Part shown: in pieces, positions 1 to 16,418 of the stretch
How the letters are laid out: each line of letters starts with the position of its first letter
Numbering within the stretch: the first letter of the stretch is position 1
NCBI RefSeq assembly: GCF_023035875.1
Contig: NZ_CP075379.1
Location: forward strand, 434,001-498,000
Reading direction: 5' to 3'
Source of the DNA: Borrelia puertoricensis
GTDB lineage: Bacteria; Spirochaetota; Spirochaetia; Borreliales; Borreliaceae
DNA: 64,000 bases
Notes under the pieces: generated by a model
What the model was told of the DNA's origin: nothing
Databases searched by the model: none
The model's input: only the letters and a program-made list of their open reading frames with translations
Position numbers and translations under genes: made by a program

Positions 1-3000
1 TTGTAAACCAAAATCGTCGACATTTATAAAAACAAAATCATAATAAGGATACCTATAAAACGCCTTATAAGCATGCTCATAAGAATAAAAATAATGTATA
101 TTATCCTTATAATCAAATATCTTACTTATGTCTCTTAATACCTCAACAGTTTTTTTACTTAAAAATAAGCTTAAAATCTTTTTATTAGTCACTAATTCCA
201 ATTTATTTACTTCTTTATCTTTAATCTTATGACCTAAAACAAAAGGTAACATAAATGAAAAAGTTGTTCCCTTGCCTACCTCACTCTCAACTGCAATACC
301 AGGACCGCCCATTAAACTAACAAGCCTCCTAGATATTGCAAGTCCAAGACCACTTCCTTCATACTTCTTTGAATCAGAATCATTGCCTTGTCTAAATAAT
401 CCAAATATTACCGGTATATTACTTTCCTTAATTCCTTTACCAGTATCAATTACTTTAAACTCAATAGTAATTATTTTATTACCATCATTATCTTCTGTAC
501 TGCAAATTATTTCATAGTTTAAAACTATGATCCCATCTGTAGTAAATTTAAAAGAATTTCCTATTAAATTAATCAGTACCCTCTTAAGTCTAGCTCTATC
601 CCCTATTAAGTAATTTTCCAAATCTGATTTTGAATAAAAAATCAAATCAATATTTTGTTTTGCACTTTGCGACTGAAAACCTTTCAAAACACATTCAATT
701 TCATGTTCCAAATCTATTTCATTACTTTCAATATAGATCTCATTCATATCTATTTTAGAGATATACAATATTTCATCAATTAAAGAGAGTAATAAGATAG
801 ATGAATAATTTATCATTTGCACATACTCTTTTTGCACACCCAAAAGATCAGTATTCTCCAAAAGCTCAGTAGCTGCTATTATGCCATTAATAGGGGTACG
901 AATATCATGGCTCATACTTGCTAAAAAAATAGTTTTGGCAGCAATAGCATTCTCAATAACCTTTTTCTCACTGATTGCAGAAGAATACATTTTTTTCCTA
1001 AATCCTATCTCCTTCCACAAATTAAATAGGCAAAACATAAAAATAGTAAAAACAAACATACCAATGGTTAATACTGCTATACCAGATTTTTTTAGTCTTA
1101 AATCCTTAAAACTTTCATGAACATTGAATACCCAATCATCAAAATATAATTTATTATTAACATTTGTACGAAATGAAATTTTTTGTATAATTCTTCTTAA
1201 AATATAATCTTGGTTATGAACTGCAATATTTAAATCAAATGTTAGATTCGGAATAGTAAAAATTTTCTTAATATCCCTAATATTTAAGTCTTCAAAATTA
1301 ATAGTTGCAGTATATTCATCACTAACAATCCCACTAACCTTGCCCCTATAGAGAAGATCCAAAGCATCTGTAAAGCTATCCACTTGCATCAGTTGTGTTC
1401 CTATTTTGGTTTCCAATTTTTTTGTATACAAAAACTTAAGCACCGCAATATTACCAAACGACCTAGAAGTAAATAGTCTCGTTTTATTTGAAAAAAGATG
1501 CAGTCGAATTCTTGATACTGCTTTGATGTTAAAAATATAATCTGAATTCGTATCATCTAAATTAGCAGACAATATATCTATTCTCCCTAATTTCATTAAT
1601 TCTTCAATATCTCTCTCATGCACACTTATAATATTGAAATCCAAGTTTGTCAATCTTTTTATCTTCTTAATTAACCACTCATTTACTCCTTTATAACGAC
1701 CAGAATCAAAATAATCAATAGGATACCAATCTTTAACAGCAAGGGTTAACCTCTTATTGTTTTGTAACCAGATTTTTTCCTCAATATTAAAGTTACTGCT
1801 ATTTATATGCCCATAAAAATTATTTTTATAATCTTCAATCTCATCTTGACCAAGCCAATTTTTACCTATTTGCAACAAAGTGTCGAATAAAATGTTTTCT
1901 GTCAACGCATTAAGCATATATGCAAACAACTGTAATCTCTTATTATTAGCAGCTAATACCAAAAATTTACATTTACTTAGACTTGAATCCTGAAATTTCA
2001 ATATATTATTGTATCCATGCAATTTTAATAAATAGCTTACGGTAATTGAATTTTCTACAAATCCATATGAACGATTGACTATATCTAAAAAATTACTTAC
2101 TATATCTGTGTTTTTATCTAATTGAATATTATTTAAACTTAAATCAATAATTTGTGAATTTATGACTTTATTACTATTTTTAGCATTTGTAAAATACAAA
2201 TTAAAATTAAGTGAACATATCGGAGCAATTGCTTTATACTTCTTAGAAGTTAAAATATTATCATCTTCAATAATTCCACCCCAAACAGACACATCCTTAT
2301 CATCCAGGCTTACTTTAATGCTCTCCTTTGGGAATCCTACAAATTTAACTGAAAAACCATATTCTCTAGCAAGAGTATTCCACAAATCAACTAAAATGCC
2401 TGCAAATTGACCTTTAGAATTAATAAAACTCAAAGGAGGATAATCATTATATATTCCAACATCCAGATTAAATAAAAAATCGAATTCTTTAAAAGAAGCA
2501 TATTCCTCTCTAGAGAAAGATTGCATATAACTTAAAAGATCAACATTTAAGCCTTTTAGCTGATTAATAGCATTTTTGCTAATAGCAACTCTTATACCAA
2601 AACTATAAAAATACTCAGAATTAAAAACTTTCATAAAAGATGGATAAAAAGAACTATACCATACACAAGATAATGACTTATAACTCCCATATACTAAATC
2701 AATCTTATTATCTCTTAATGCCAAGAGTAATTTTTCAGTATCTGGAAATAAAAAAACATTATCACTATGACCATGAAATCTTAAAATATCTTCATATATA
2801 GTATTCTTTACAACACCTACACGTAACTTGTTTGAAAAAAATAAATTGGAAAGTTTTTGCTCTTTTTCTGAATCATAAATCAATGCGGTTATACATTTGC
2901 CAATCTCATTTTTAAAATAAAGGTATTCATTTAAGTCTGAATTATAAGTTAATCCCAAATAAACTACATCATCTTCAATTTTATCTTTATCAAGATAATC

Positions 3001-3204
3001 AACAGCTTCTATACTAATGTCATAATCATTATCTTGTGCCCACTTGTCTAGAAGATAAAAAATCATACCAACCATCTTATTTTCTTGATTTTTATAATAA
3101 AGCGGATAATATTGATCTACAAGTTTAAATTTCAAGGTTTCTTTAGCGGGTAAACTAACATGAGAAATAAAAAATAAAAACAAAAATAAACTCAAACCAC
3201 GCAT
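1..3204 (-). CDS. hk1: Hybrid sensor histidine kinase Hk1 (3' end outside window)
   Basis: Open frame of 1068 codons from an ATG at 3204 that runs off the left edge. It is absent from simple ORF lists because no stop lies in the window. It opens with a signal peptide (residues 1-20, MRGLSLFLFLFF), followed by about 680 residues of tandem periplasmic solute-binding (SBP_bac_3-like) sensor modules. One membrane helix lies at about 703-727. The H-box SHDIRTPI carries the phospho-acceptor His at residue 766. The ATPase motifs follow: N-box (INLIGNSFKFT), DTGKGI, FGLFRQGND and GSGLGLA. The last ~95 residues begin a receiver domain in which Asn1061 occupies the usual phospho-Asp position. In B. burgdorferi Hk1 signals to the diguanylate cyclase Rrp1 and so controls c-di-GMP needed in the tick; the rrp1 partner should lie to the left, outside the window. 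The family assignment is strong; ligands are unknown. Confidence 0.93.
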   Translation of the reverse strand, partial: MRGLSLFLFLFFISHVSLPAKETLKFKLVDQYYPLYYKNQENKMVGMIFYLLDKWAQDNDYDISIEAVDYLDKDKIEDDVVYLGLTYNSDLNEYLYFKNEIGKCITALIYDSEKEQKLSNLFFSNKLRVGVVKNTIYEDILRFHGHSDNVFLFPDTEKLLLALRDNKIDLVYGSYKSLSCVWYSSFYPSFMKVFNSEYFYSFGIRVAISKNAINQLKGLNVDLLSYMQSFSREEYASFKEFDFLFNLDVGIYNDYPPLSFINSKGQFAGILVDLWNTLAREYGFSVKFVGFPKESIKVSLDDKDVSVWGGIIEDDNILTSKKYKAIAPICSLNFNLYFTNAKNSNKVINSQIIDLSLNNIQLDKNTDIVSNFLDIVNRSYGFVENSITVSYLLKLHGYNNILKFQDSSLSKCKFLVLAANNKRLQLFAYMLNALTENILFDTLLQIGKNWLGQDEIEDYKNNFYGHINSSNFNIEEKIWLQNNKRLTLAVKDWYPIDYFDSGRYKGVNEWLIKKIKRLTNLDFNIISVHERDIEELMKLGRIDILSANLDDTNSDYIFNIKAVSRIRLHLFSNKTRLFTSRSFGNIAVLKFLYTKKLETKIGTQLMQVDSFTDALDLLYRGKVSGIVSDEYTATINFEDLNIRDIKKIFTIPNLTFDLNIAVHNQDYILRRIIQKISFRTNVNNKLYFDDWVFNVHESFKDLRLKKSGIAVLTIGMFVFTIFMFCLFNLWKEIGFRKKMYSSAISEKKVIENAIAAKTIFLASMSHDIRTPINGIIAATELLENTDLLGVQKEYVQMINYSSILLLSLIDEILYISKIDMNEIYIESNEIDLEHEIECVLKGFQSQSAKQNIDLIFYSKSDLENYLIGDRARLKRVLINLIGNSFKFTTDGIIVLNYEIICSTEDNDGNKIITIEFKVIDTGKGIKESNIPVIFGLFRQGNDSDSKKYEGSGLGLAISRRLVSLMGGPGIAVESEVGKGTTFSFMLPFVLGHKIKDKEVNKLELVTNKKILSLFLSKKTVEVLRDISKIFDYKDNIHYFYSYEHAYKAFYRYPYYDFVFINVDDFGLQ

Positions 3205-3259
3205 AATTTACAATATATGTCTAATACATATTAGATATATCAAAATGCAAACAAAAAAA

Positions 3260-3371
3260 CCCTGGCAATAACCTACTCTCCCGCGAACTCGCAGTACCAT
3301 CAGCGAATAAGAGCTTAACTTCTGTGTTCGGAATGATAACAGGTGTTTCCTCTTTTCTTTAATCACCAGGG
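3260..3371 (-). rRNA. rrf: 5S ribosomal RNA
   Basis: About 112 nt on the minus strand, 3' of 23S. The terminal stem CCCTGG...CCAGGG is visible, as are the conserved internal segments CCGAACACAGAAGTTAAG and GAGAGTAGGT. On the minus strand the gene is followed at once by a T-tract (at 3252-3259), so the end stem may double as the transcription stop. Ends are estimated from the terminal stem. Confidence 0.95.
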
Positions 3372-3391
3372 TATATAAGGAAGACAAAAAT

Positions 3392-6330
<2,939 letters not shown>

Positions 6331-6376
6331 TTCATCTTCCATCTCTAACTTGCCAATCGTTTATACAACATAAAAT

Positions 6377-6405
6377 AATATATACTTTTCACTTTACTAT
6401 GTCAA
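6377..6405 (-). promoter_or_regulatory. Sigma-70 promoter of the 23S-5S unit
   Basis: On the minus strand a perfect -35 TTGACA (6405-6400) is separated by 17 nt from the -10 TATATT (6382-6377), about 45 nt upstream of the estimated 23S 5' end. This supports separate transcription of 23S-5S from 16S. Confidence 0.8.
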
Positions 6406-6630
6406 TACCATTATTACACTTTTGATTAAATAATTTTTTCAATAATTAAAGTACTCAAAAAAAATACCAGATTAATTGTTGACAAAAAAAATAATCATAC
6501 AATCTGTACACAAAATGACCATGAAAAACACATAATTCATGAAATAAGTAAATAAAATAGTTATCTCAGACAAAGTAAAGCAAATATTGAAAACCCAAAT
6601 GGTTTAGATAAAATATAAGAAAAAGATTAC
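6406..6630. other. Non-coding spacer between HAD gene and 23S promoter
   Basis: AT-rich spacer with no open frame of note and no clear hairpin-plus-T-tract terminator for the upstream minus-strand HAD gene. That gene may therefore read into the 23S unit. Confidence 0.6.
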
Positions 6631-7470
6631 TTAAAATTGAATGTCAAGATTAAAAAACTCAATTAAAAATTTTGCAACTCCATCTTCATCATTACTGAAT
6701 TTTGTAACCTCGTTGTTTAATAAATGATTCTTAATAAACTTGTTTGCATTTTTCATGAGAATACCTTTTCCAGCATTTTTTAACATCTCATAATCATTGC
6801 CATTATCTCCAAATGCTAAAATATTATCAATAGAAATACACTCAAATAAAGCAATACTTTTAATAGCATTATATTTACTAGCATCAATATTTGTAATTTC
6901 CAAAAGATCATTAGCAGAATAAAATATATTTATGTCTTTAAAATTTTTATCTCTGATTTTATTTGCAAACTCTTCAAGCTTAGAAAAATTATGAGAATAA
7001 TAAACTATTTTGGAACAAGAATCTATCTCAAGTTCAGATAAATCAGTAATAATAGGTTGTATGCCTAAATTTTCAATAAAATAATTCATAATTGGACTTC
7101 TAATCTCTCTATCAGAATACCAATCATTAAGAGTATAAAGATTAACATCAATATCCCCTCGCTCTACTTTAAGAAGTTTTCTTACTACATCATAATTAAT
7201 CTTGTATCTCAAAATCAGATTATTTTTTAAAAACACCTCAGCACCATTAGCCGTTATAATATAACTCTCATCAATCTGCACATCTTTAAGTTGCATTAAA
7301 ATGTCCTTAACTTCATATAATCTTCTACCAGTAGCAATAATTATATGAAAATCATTCTTTAATCTTAAAAGAACTTTAAGAGTCAATGGCGCAATTTCAT
7401 GATTGTTATTAAGCAATGTTCCATCAAGATCAAAAACCAACATCTTATACTTTTCATAATTGGCATTCAT
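6631..7470 (-). CDS. Cof-type HAD-IIB family phosphatase
   Basis: A 279-aa cytosolic haloacid-dehalogenase-like hydrolase. Motif I is FDLDGTLL (nucleophile Asp14, acid/base Asp16). Motif II/III includes IIATGRR near residue 65, and motif IV is AFGDNGNDYEML near residue 225. The C2B cap between them is typical of Cof/YidA sugar-phosphate or flavin/PLP phosphatases. The ATG is preceded by an AGGATG ribosome site. It is the orthologue by position of the B. burgdorferi gene that lies beside the rRNA genes. The substrate cannot be inferred. It is divergent from the hpt operon, with both promoters in the 133-bp gap. Confidence 0.88.
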   Translation of the reverse strand: MNANYEKYKMLVFDLDGTLLNNNHEIAPLTLKVLLRLKNDFHIIIATGRRLYEVKDILMQLKDVQIDESYIITANGAEVFLKNNLILRYKINYDVVRKLLKVERGDIDVNLYTLNDWYSDREIRSPIMNYFIENLGIQPIITDLSELEIDSCSKIVYYSHNFSKLEEFANKIRDKNFKDINIFYSANDLLEITNIDASKYNAIKSIALFECISIDNILAFGDNGNDYEMLKNAGKGILMKNANKFIKNHLLNNEVTKFSNDEDGVAKFLIEFFNLDIQF

Positions 7471-7531
7471 TATAACATCCTCTTTTTAAATAAATGATAT
7501 CACATTAAATTCATGACTTATAATCTCTAAC

Positions 7532-7560
7532 TTGAATTAAATTAATAAAAAAAATATAAT
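7532..7560 (+). promoter_or_regulatory. Promoter of the hpt-purA-purB operon
   Basis: TTGAAT (7532-7537), a 17-nt spacer, and a perfect TATAAT (7555-7560). The expected start point is near 7567, giving a leader of about 37 nt before the hpt ATG. That is too short for a purine riboswitch. Confidence 0.75.
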
Positions 7561-7603
7561 AGTTAATGTCAAAAGTTGAAGAGAGAGTTAAATGTAAAGC
7601 TGA

Positions 7604-8128
7604 ATGAGTGATAAAATTTCAACTTTATTCACAGAAGAAAAAATAAAAAGCAAAATTAAAGAGCTAGCGAAAAAGATTAGAAACTATTATGAGGATAAAA
7701 ACAACGTGGTTTTTATATCACTTCTTAAAGGCTCTTTTATATTTTTTGCAGATATTACAAGAGAAATTGGATTAAACGTAAAAATAGATTTCCTGCAAGC
7801 TTCAAGTTATAAAAATAAAACTTTTTCTTCATTAAATGTAATAATTAAAAAAGATATCGACATTAATATACAAAATAGTTACGTAATCATCTTTGATGAT
7901 ATCATAGATACTGGGCTTACATACGAAAAAATCGTTGCTCACTTAAAAACCAAAAATCCTAAAGAGATTAAAATTTGTACTCTTTTTAACAAACCATCCA
8001 GAAGATTAATAAAATTAAAGATAGACTATGCGGGATTTGAGATTGAAAATGATTTCATAGTTGGATATGGCATTGACTTTAATGAACAACACAGAACTTT
8101 AAAGAATATAGCAAAAATAAGTAAATAG
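7604..8128 (+). CDS. hpt: Hypoxanthine(-guanine) phosphoribosyltransferase
   Basis: A 174-aa type I phosphoribosyltransferase that makes IMP (or GMP) from free base plus PRPP in the cytosol. The PRPP-binding loop VIIFDDIIDTGL spans residues ~94-105, with two acidic residues followed by IDTGLT. The pyrophosphate loop is LLKGS at 40-44, and the C-terminal VGYGIDFNEQHR matches the purine-contact and catalytic lid regions of HPRTs. It is the first gene of a three-gene operon, 9 bp before purA. Borrelia have no de novo purine synthesis, so this is the entry point for host hypoxanthine. No strong Shine-Dalgarno precedes the ATG. The gene is known from relapsing-fever species and missing from Lyme species. 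Confidence 0.93.
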   Translation: MSDKISTLFTEEKIKSKIKELAKKIRNYYEDKNNVVFISLLKGSFIFFADITREIGLNVKIDFLQASSYKNKTFSSLNVIIKKDIDINIQNSYVIIFDDIIDTGLTYEKIVAHLKTKNPKEIKICTLFNKPSRRLIKLKIDYAGFEIENDFIVGYGIDFNEQHRTLKNIAKISK

Positions 8129-8137
8129 GAGATATAA

Positions 8138-10805
<2,668 letters not shown>

Positions 10806-10809
<4 letters not shown>

Positions 10810-11360
10810 CATTTAGAAACATATTTATTGCCCCTTATGTAAAATCGCCAAAGTTTATTCGCATACTCCTCACCTGCATAATCAACATTTATTCTCTTTG
10901 AGCATGACACTTCAAAATTAAAAGATAAACCTCTTTTTAAAAAAAGTTCACAATTATTAATAAGATCAATTTTATTAAATTTTAAATCTATATTTAAAAA
11001 CTTAGCAAGCTTGCCAGGTCCATTAGTAAATATTCCATCAACTTTTGGTGAAATAGGCTCAATACCTCTTATCAAAACAGCATGGGGATTATATTCATTA
11101 GATACCACAACGTTTAACATGTAATACATGCCATAAATCATATAAATATAAGAATATCCCCCAATATTATACATAGCACTGGTACGACTTGTCCTTCTTC
11201 CCCCATAAGCATGACAAGCTTTGTCTATTACACCCATATAAGCTTCCGTCTCAACAATTCTTGAAATAATTTCCCTGTCACCTATTTTCCTAACAATCAA
11301 GTGTCCAAGCAAAGATTTGGCCACACTAACAGCATCTTGCATAAAAAATTCTCTATTCAT
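10806..11360 (-). CDS. mag: 3-methyladenine DNA glycosylase (AAG/MPG family)
   Basis: A 184-aa base-excision-repair enzyme of the mammalian AAG type. The N-terminal AKSLLGHLIVRK is followed by the IVETEAYMG segment with the catalytic Glu, then DKACHAYGGRRTSRTSAMY, IYMIYGMYYMLNVV and the NGPGKLAK loop. All are typical of the family. The ATG at 11360 starts MNREFF. The 3' end overlaps the purB stop, so the two genes converge without a terminator between them. It is present at the same place in Lyme Borrelia, which marks hpt-purA-purB as the inserted block. Confidence 0.93.
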
Positions 11361-11473
11361 CAGTACAATTTTAAACTAAAACAAAAATCAAATTCAAAAC
11401 TTATTATAATTGAAAAAAACGTTAAATAAAAATTGCAAATAACAAACAAGTATCATGAAAAAAAAACTATATA

Positions 11474-11502
11474 TTGACAAACACAATAAAGTTAAATAGA
11501 AT
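11474..11502 (+). promoter_or_regulatory. Promoter of tRNA-Ile
   Basis: TTGACA (11474-11479), 17-nt spacer, TAGAAT (11497-11502), 22 bp upstream of the tRNA. The tRNA therefore has its own promoter on the strand opposite to the rRNA genes. Confidence 0.75.
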
Positions 11503-11524
11503 CTTAAAGGGTAAGAATATCTAA

Positions 11525-11598
11525 GGGATCATAGCTCAGGTGGTTAGAGCGCAGGTCTGATAAACCTGAGGTCGGAGGTTCAACTCCTCCTGGTCCCA
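11525..11598 (+). tRNA. tRNA-Ile (GAT)
   Basis: A 74-nt cloverleaf. The acceptor GGGATCA pairs with TGGTCCC, with discriminator A. The anticodon loop is CTGATAA with GAT, and the T-arm is GGAGGTTCAACTCC. CCA is not encoded. It lies in the 16S-23S interval but points the opposite way to both. Confidence 0.95.
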
Positions 11599-12123
11599 AT
11601 TGAATAAACTCAACTCCTACTAAACATTTAGTAATCTCAACAAAATAATTCAAAGATGCATTTTTGAGCTTCAATCAAGCTTGCCGTATGCAATAAAAAT
11701 TTGTTAAGTCTATTTAAATTTATCAACAAAATCATCAAGACAACAAGTAATATAAAACCATGTGCTAAAATAGCAAACCATATATTATATTTACTCACTC
11801 AAAACAAACAAAAACATCAAATATCTTAAAATTTGCATGAAGTAAAAATTATTTCCTACAAGCTAAAAAATTTTAAAACAACTTAAATAAAATAATTTAA
11901 TTCAAACAAAAAAATAAATAAGTAATACCCTTACTTCTTATATTGCTTATCTTATAAATGAGAATTTACTCTAAATAAATCATTAAACATAAAAAACATT
12001 TTATCTGAAAATCAAAATTTTAATAGGATTTTTTTTAATTCTTAAAGCTAGCTTTCAATTGATACAACACAAGTTAATCTTTAAAACCATAACCTCCATT
12101 CATTCACTTTTACAATAAACAAA
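11599..12123. other. Long non-coding spacer between tRNA-Ile and tRNA-Ala
   Basis: About 525 bp, very AT-rich, with stops in all frames. It lies downstream of two convergent tRNA genes. The only symmetry noticed is a weak AGCTT/AAGCT repeat near 11670. No gene, promoter or convincing terminator was seen. Confidence 0.6.
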
Positions 12124-12198
12124 TGGAGGTTAAGGGATTCGAACCCTTGACCCCCGGCTTGCAAAGCCGATGCTCTAAACCAACTGAGCTAAACCCCC
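12124..12198 (-). tRNA. tRNA-Ala (TGC)
   Basis: On the minus strand the acceptor GGGGGTT pairs with AACCTCC, with discriminator A. The anticodon TGC is in the loop of GGCTTTGCAAGCC, and the T-arm is AAGGGTTCGAATCCCTT. It lies ~70 bp downstream of 16S on the same strand and is probably co-transcribed with it. Confidence 0.95.
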
Positions 12199-12267
12199 AA
12201 AAAAAGTCTCTGAAAAGACAAAGGAAGAGTTAAAATAATAATTTGCCGTATAATAATTTCTTTCTCT

Positions 12268-13810
<1,543 letters not shown>

Positions 13811-13918
13811 TATTTCTTTACTTTAAAATTAACAGGTTATTTATTTTATTTGGCTCTTAAACCTTACTTAACTCTTCCCTTCTCTTTTCTTCCAATTCTT
13901 AATATCAACTCTTACTAC

Positions 13919-13945
13919 TTTATAACATACGTTACACTTTGTCAA
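13919..13945 (-). promoter_or_regulatory. Promoter of 16S rRNA
   Basis: On the minus strand -35 TTGACA (13945-13940) and -10 TATAAA (13924-13919) are separated by 15 nt; a 17-nt register gives TAAAGT. It lies ~110 bp upstream of the mature 16S 5' end and 24 bp downstream of radA's stop. Confidence 0.65.
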
Positions 13946-13968
13946 TACTTAACATTCATTTTTTTATA

Positions 13969-15357
13969 CTATCTATTTTTCAACCGACTCTCTTCATGAA
14001 CTTCTCTTTTGCTATCTCGCACTAACCGCCTAACAACACCTAAAACACTCTCTATACCATCATATCCATTATAATAATTCTCTCTTAAATTTGCTCCCAA
14101 AACATGCTGAAATCCAGCTTTCTTAGCTGCAATAACCTTACTCTCAATATTAGAGGATGCCTTAATTTTTCCTGAAAGAGAAATTTCACCTGTAAAGATT
14201 AAATCTTGATTTATAATAACATTGGTTTTGGCAGAAAATAATGCAACCAAAACAGCAAGTTCAATTTCTATATCATCCATCCTAAGGCCCCCAGAAACAT
14301 TCACATATACATCATCATTATTAAAACTGAGATTCAAATATTTATTAAGAACAGCTAAAATTCTTGATATTTTCTTAGAATCTATTTTTTCAGAAAAAAT
14401 TCTAGGAATATTCATACCTGTTCTTGTGATTAAAGCCTGTATTTCAACAAATAAAACTCGACTCCCCTCATTAATGATTCCAATAGCAATCCCTGAAGAT
14501 ATTTCTTCCTTTTTCTCCAAAAAAATAGAAGAGGGATCCTTAATCTCAACAAGCCCCAAACACGTCATTTCAAAAATACCTACTTCATTAATAGCACCAA
14601 ACCTATTTTTAGTAGCTCTAAGCATACGTAACGATTTTTCTGCCTCTTCAAAATAAAAAACAGAATCTACCATATGCTCTATTACTTTTGGTCCTGCTAA
14701 AATACCATCTTTCGTAATATGTCCCACTAAACATAAAGTTATATTCTTCCCTCTTGCCCACTCTATAAGCTTATAAACACAATGCTTTAATTGAGCAACA
14801 CCTCCAAGCCCACCTTGAACTTCTTTTGAATGCAAAGTTTGAATAGAATCGACAACAATAAAGTCAAGTTCAATATTTACAAGCATTTTGATTAAAGAAT
14901 CAACATTTATCTCATTAGTTATCAATATATCAGAAGAAATTTTAAGTCTATTTGCTCTTAATTTAATTTGCGGAATTGATTCTTCACCTGCAAGATAAAG
15001 CACATTTTTGTCAGCAAGTGAAAGAATACTAGAAATTTGAAGTAAAAAAGTTGACTTCCCAATGCCAGGCTCGCCTGATATCAAAATTGCACTACCAATT
15101 ACAATGCCATCACCAAGAACTCTATCAAATTCTTCAATACCTGTTAAATGTCTAACATTATCAACATGTTTAAAATCTCTTAAAGAAAAGATTTCATTTT
15201 TTGACTTACTTAAATCTCCCTCACAACCAGATTTAAATTCAGAATAATGTACTAAACTTTCCCAACTAAAGCATTCAGGACATTTCCCAAGCCACTTTAA
15301 AGATTTATACCCACAATTTAAACATTTGTAAATTTCCTTATCCCTATTTTTTATCAT
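13969..15357 (-). CDS. radA: DNA repair protein RadA (Sms)
   Basis: A 462-aa RecA-like ATPase and branch-migration helicase used in recombinational repair. Order of domains: N-terminal C4 zinc finger (CLNCGYKSLKWLGKCPEC, residues 12-30), RecA core with Walker A SGEPGIGKST (~95-104), Walker B-like DFIVVDSIQ, and the RadA-specific KNRFG motif (TKNRFGAINEVG, ~250). A C-terminal Lon-protease-like domain follows, with NVSGGLRMDD near 352. The length is normal. It lies upstream of 16S on the same strand. Upstream of its start is the decayed gene at 15382-15715. Confidence 0.96.
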   Translation of the reverse strand: MIKNRDKEIYKCLNCGYKSLKWLGKCPECFSWESLVHYSEFKSGCEGDLSKSKNEIFSLRDFKHVDNVRHLTGIEEFDRVLGDGIVIGSAILISGEPGIGKSTFLLQISSILSLADKNVLYLAGEESIPQIKLRANRLKISSDILITNEINVDSLIKMLVNIELDFIVVDSIQTLHSKEVQGGLGGVAQLKHCVYKLIEWARGKNITLCLVGHITKDGILAGPKVIEHMVDSVFYFEEAEKSLRMLRATKNRFGAINEVGIFEMTCLGLVEIKDPSSIFLEKKEEISSGIAIGIINEGSRVLFVEIQALITRTGMNIPRIFSEKIDSKKISRILAVLNKYLNLSFNNDDVYVNVSGGLRMDDIEIELAVLVALFSAKTNVIINQDLIFTGEISLSGKIKASSNIESKVIAAKKAGFQHVLGANLRENYYNGYDGIESVLGVVRRLVRDSKREVHEESRLKNR

Positions 15358-15381
15358 AAAATGTAAATGGGTAGACCTCTC

Positions 15382-15715
15382 TTAATTTGGACAAGTGATA
15401 AATCCATCTTTAAAACTTATGTCCCATCTTGAATTTTCAATATTAAAAAATCTTTAAAACCTTTATCATTGTTCTTAAACTCACTGTAAAAATTGTTAAA
15501 CCAATTCCTTAAAAGTCAAAATACTCTCACTAAATTTATCACAATTTGCAAAATACATAATATCAGAATACATTAATTATACACAAAATTATACAAATCA
15601 GATTTTTATCCATCCTTAAATCTATATTTGAAAAACTTTTTGAACAATCATAACCTCTCTCATCAAGTAATTCAGATTCATCATAACTTATAAACAATCA
15701 ATAATACCCTTTAAT
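15382..15715 (-). pseudogene. Remnant of a protein gene, identity unknown
   Basis: The 386-bp gap between radA and rsmI holds coding-like fragments in changing minus-strand frames. Near 15665 one reads YDESELLDERGYDCSK. Near 15550 another reads YSDIMYFANCDKFSES and runs on to ILTFKELV before a stop. A third frame reads NNFYSEFKNNDKGFKDF. A fourth ends RWDISFKDGFITCPN with a stop at 15384-15382. These fragments join into a plausible soluble C-terminal protein segment if several frameshifts and stops are bridged. I do not recognise the family. The pattern is best explained by gene decay; confidence is limited because no homologue was compared. Confidence 0.55.
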
Positions 15716-15743
15716 ACATTTTTTCTCATCTTGTAAAAAATTT

Positions 15744-16418
15744 TTAACTTTTAGACTTCCTGCTAACCAAAACCGTAAATTCTCCCTTACTTTTGTTATT
15801 TTCTTCAAAATATTTCTTAAGCTCTAAAGGTTTACCAATTTTATATTCCTCATATAATTTTGTCATCTCACGACCAACAAGAACATTAGCATCTAAATTT
15901 ACTAAAGAAATTTCAAATAATAACTTCAAAATTCTATGACTGGATTCAAGAAGAACAAATGCATCACCCCTATGATAAAGTTCCTCAATCCTTTTGATCC
16001 TTTTAATTCCTTTGTTTGGCAAAAATCCTTCAAACACTACAACTTTATCTTTAAAAGGATTTACACTAATAACTGCATTCAAAGAACTAACACCTGGAAT
16101 AGGAAAAACTTTATGCCCATTTTTAAATGCCGCATCAACAAGCAAACCACCAGGATCACTAAGACAAGGAGTGCCCGCATCACTAACGAAAGCCACACTT
16201 TTTCCATTAGACAAGTATTCCAATAACAAACCAATTCTCTTATGCTCTATGACAGCATTACAAGAAATTAATTTTTTAACTATACCATAATGAGATAAAA
16301 GTCTCTTAGCAACTCTCGTATCCTCAGCAAATACAACATCAACTAATCTTAAAATATCAATTGCACGATATGTAATATCACCTAAATTACCTATAGGTGT
16401 TCCCACAATGTATAACAC
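15744..16418 (-). CDS. rsmI: 16S rRNA (cytidine-2'-O)-methyltransferase RsmI
   Basis: A 224-aa SAM-dependent tetrapyrrole-methylase-fold enzyme that methylates the 2'-OH of C1402 in 16S rRNA. Signatures: VGTPIGNLGDIT at the N-terminus, FAEDTRVAKRLLSHY (~30-44), FVSDAGTPCLSDPGG (~77-91) and FPIPGVSSLNA (~106-116). The start is GTG at 16418, preceded by AAGGAGA; the nearby ATG is out of frame. At 224 aa it lacks the C-terminal extension of longer RsmI proteins, as is common in small genomes. Confidence 0.95.
   Translation of the reverse strand: MLYIVGTPIGNLGDITYRAIDILRLVDVVFAEDTRVAKRLLSHYGIVKKLISCNAVIEHKRIGLLLEYLSNGKSVAFVSDAGTPCLSDPGGLLVDAAFKNGHKVFPIPGVSSLNAVISVNPFKDKVVVFEGFLPNKGIKRIKRIEELYHRGDAFVLLESSHRILKLLFEISLVNLDANVLVGREMTKLYEEYKIGKPLELKKYFEENNKSKGEFTVLVSRKSKS

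Noticed and set aside
3217..3246. Imperfect inverted repeat (TCTAATA/TATTAGA) between 5S and hk1 as a terminator or operator
   Set aside because: The stem is short and AT-only in a very AT-rich spacer, and there is no T-tract in the right place; chance is likely.
7566..7607. 13-codon open frame (MSKVEERVKCKAE) overlapping the hpt start by ATGA, as a leader peptide
   Set aside because: Its ATG lies at or before the expected transcription start (near 7567) and has no ribosome site, so translation is unlikely.
11599..12123. A hidden small gene or ncRNA in the spacer between tRNA-Ile and tRNA-Ala
   Set aside because: Stops occur in all frames, and no stable hairpin or promoter-terminator pair was recognised.
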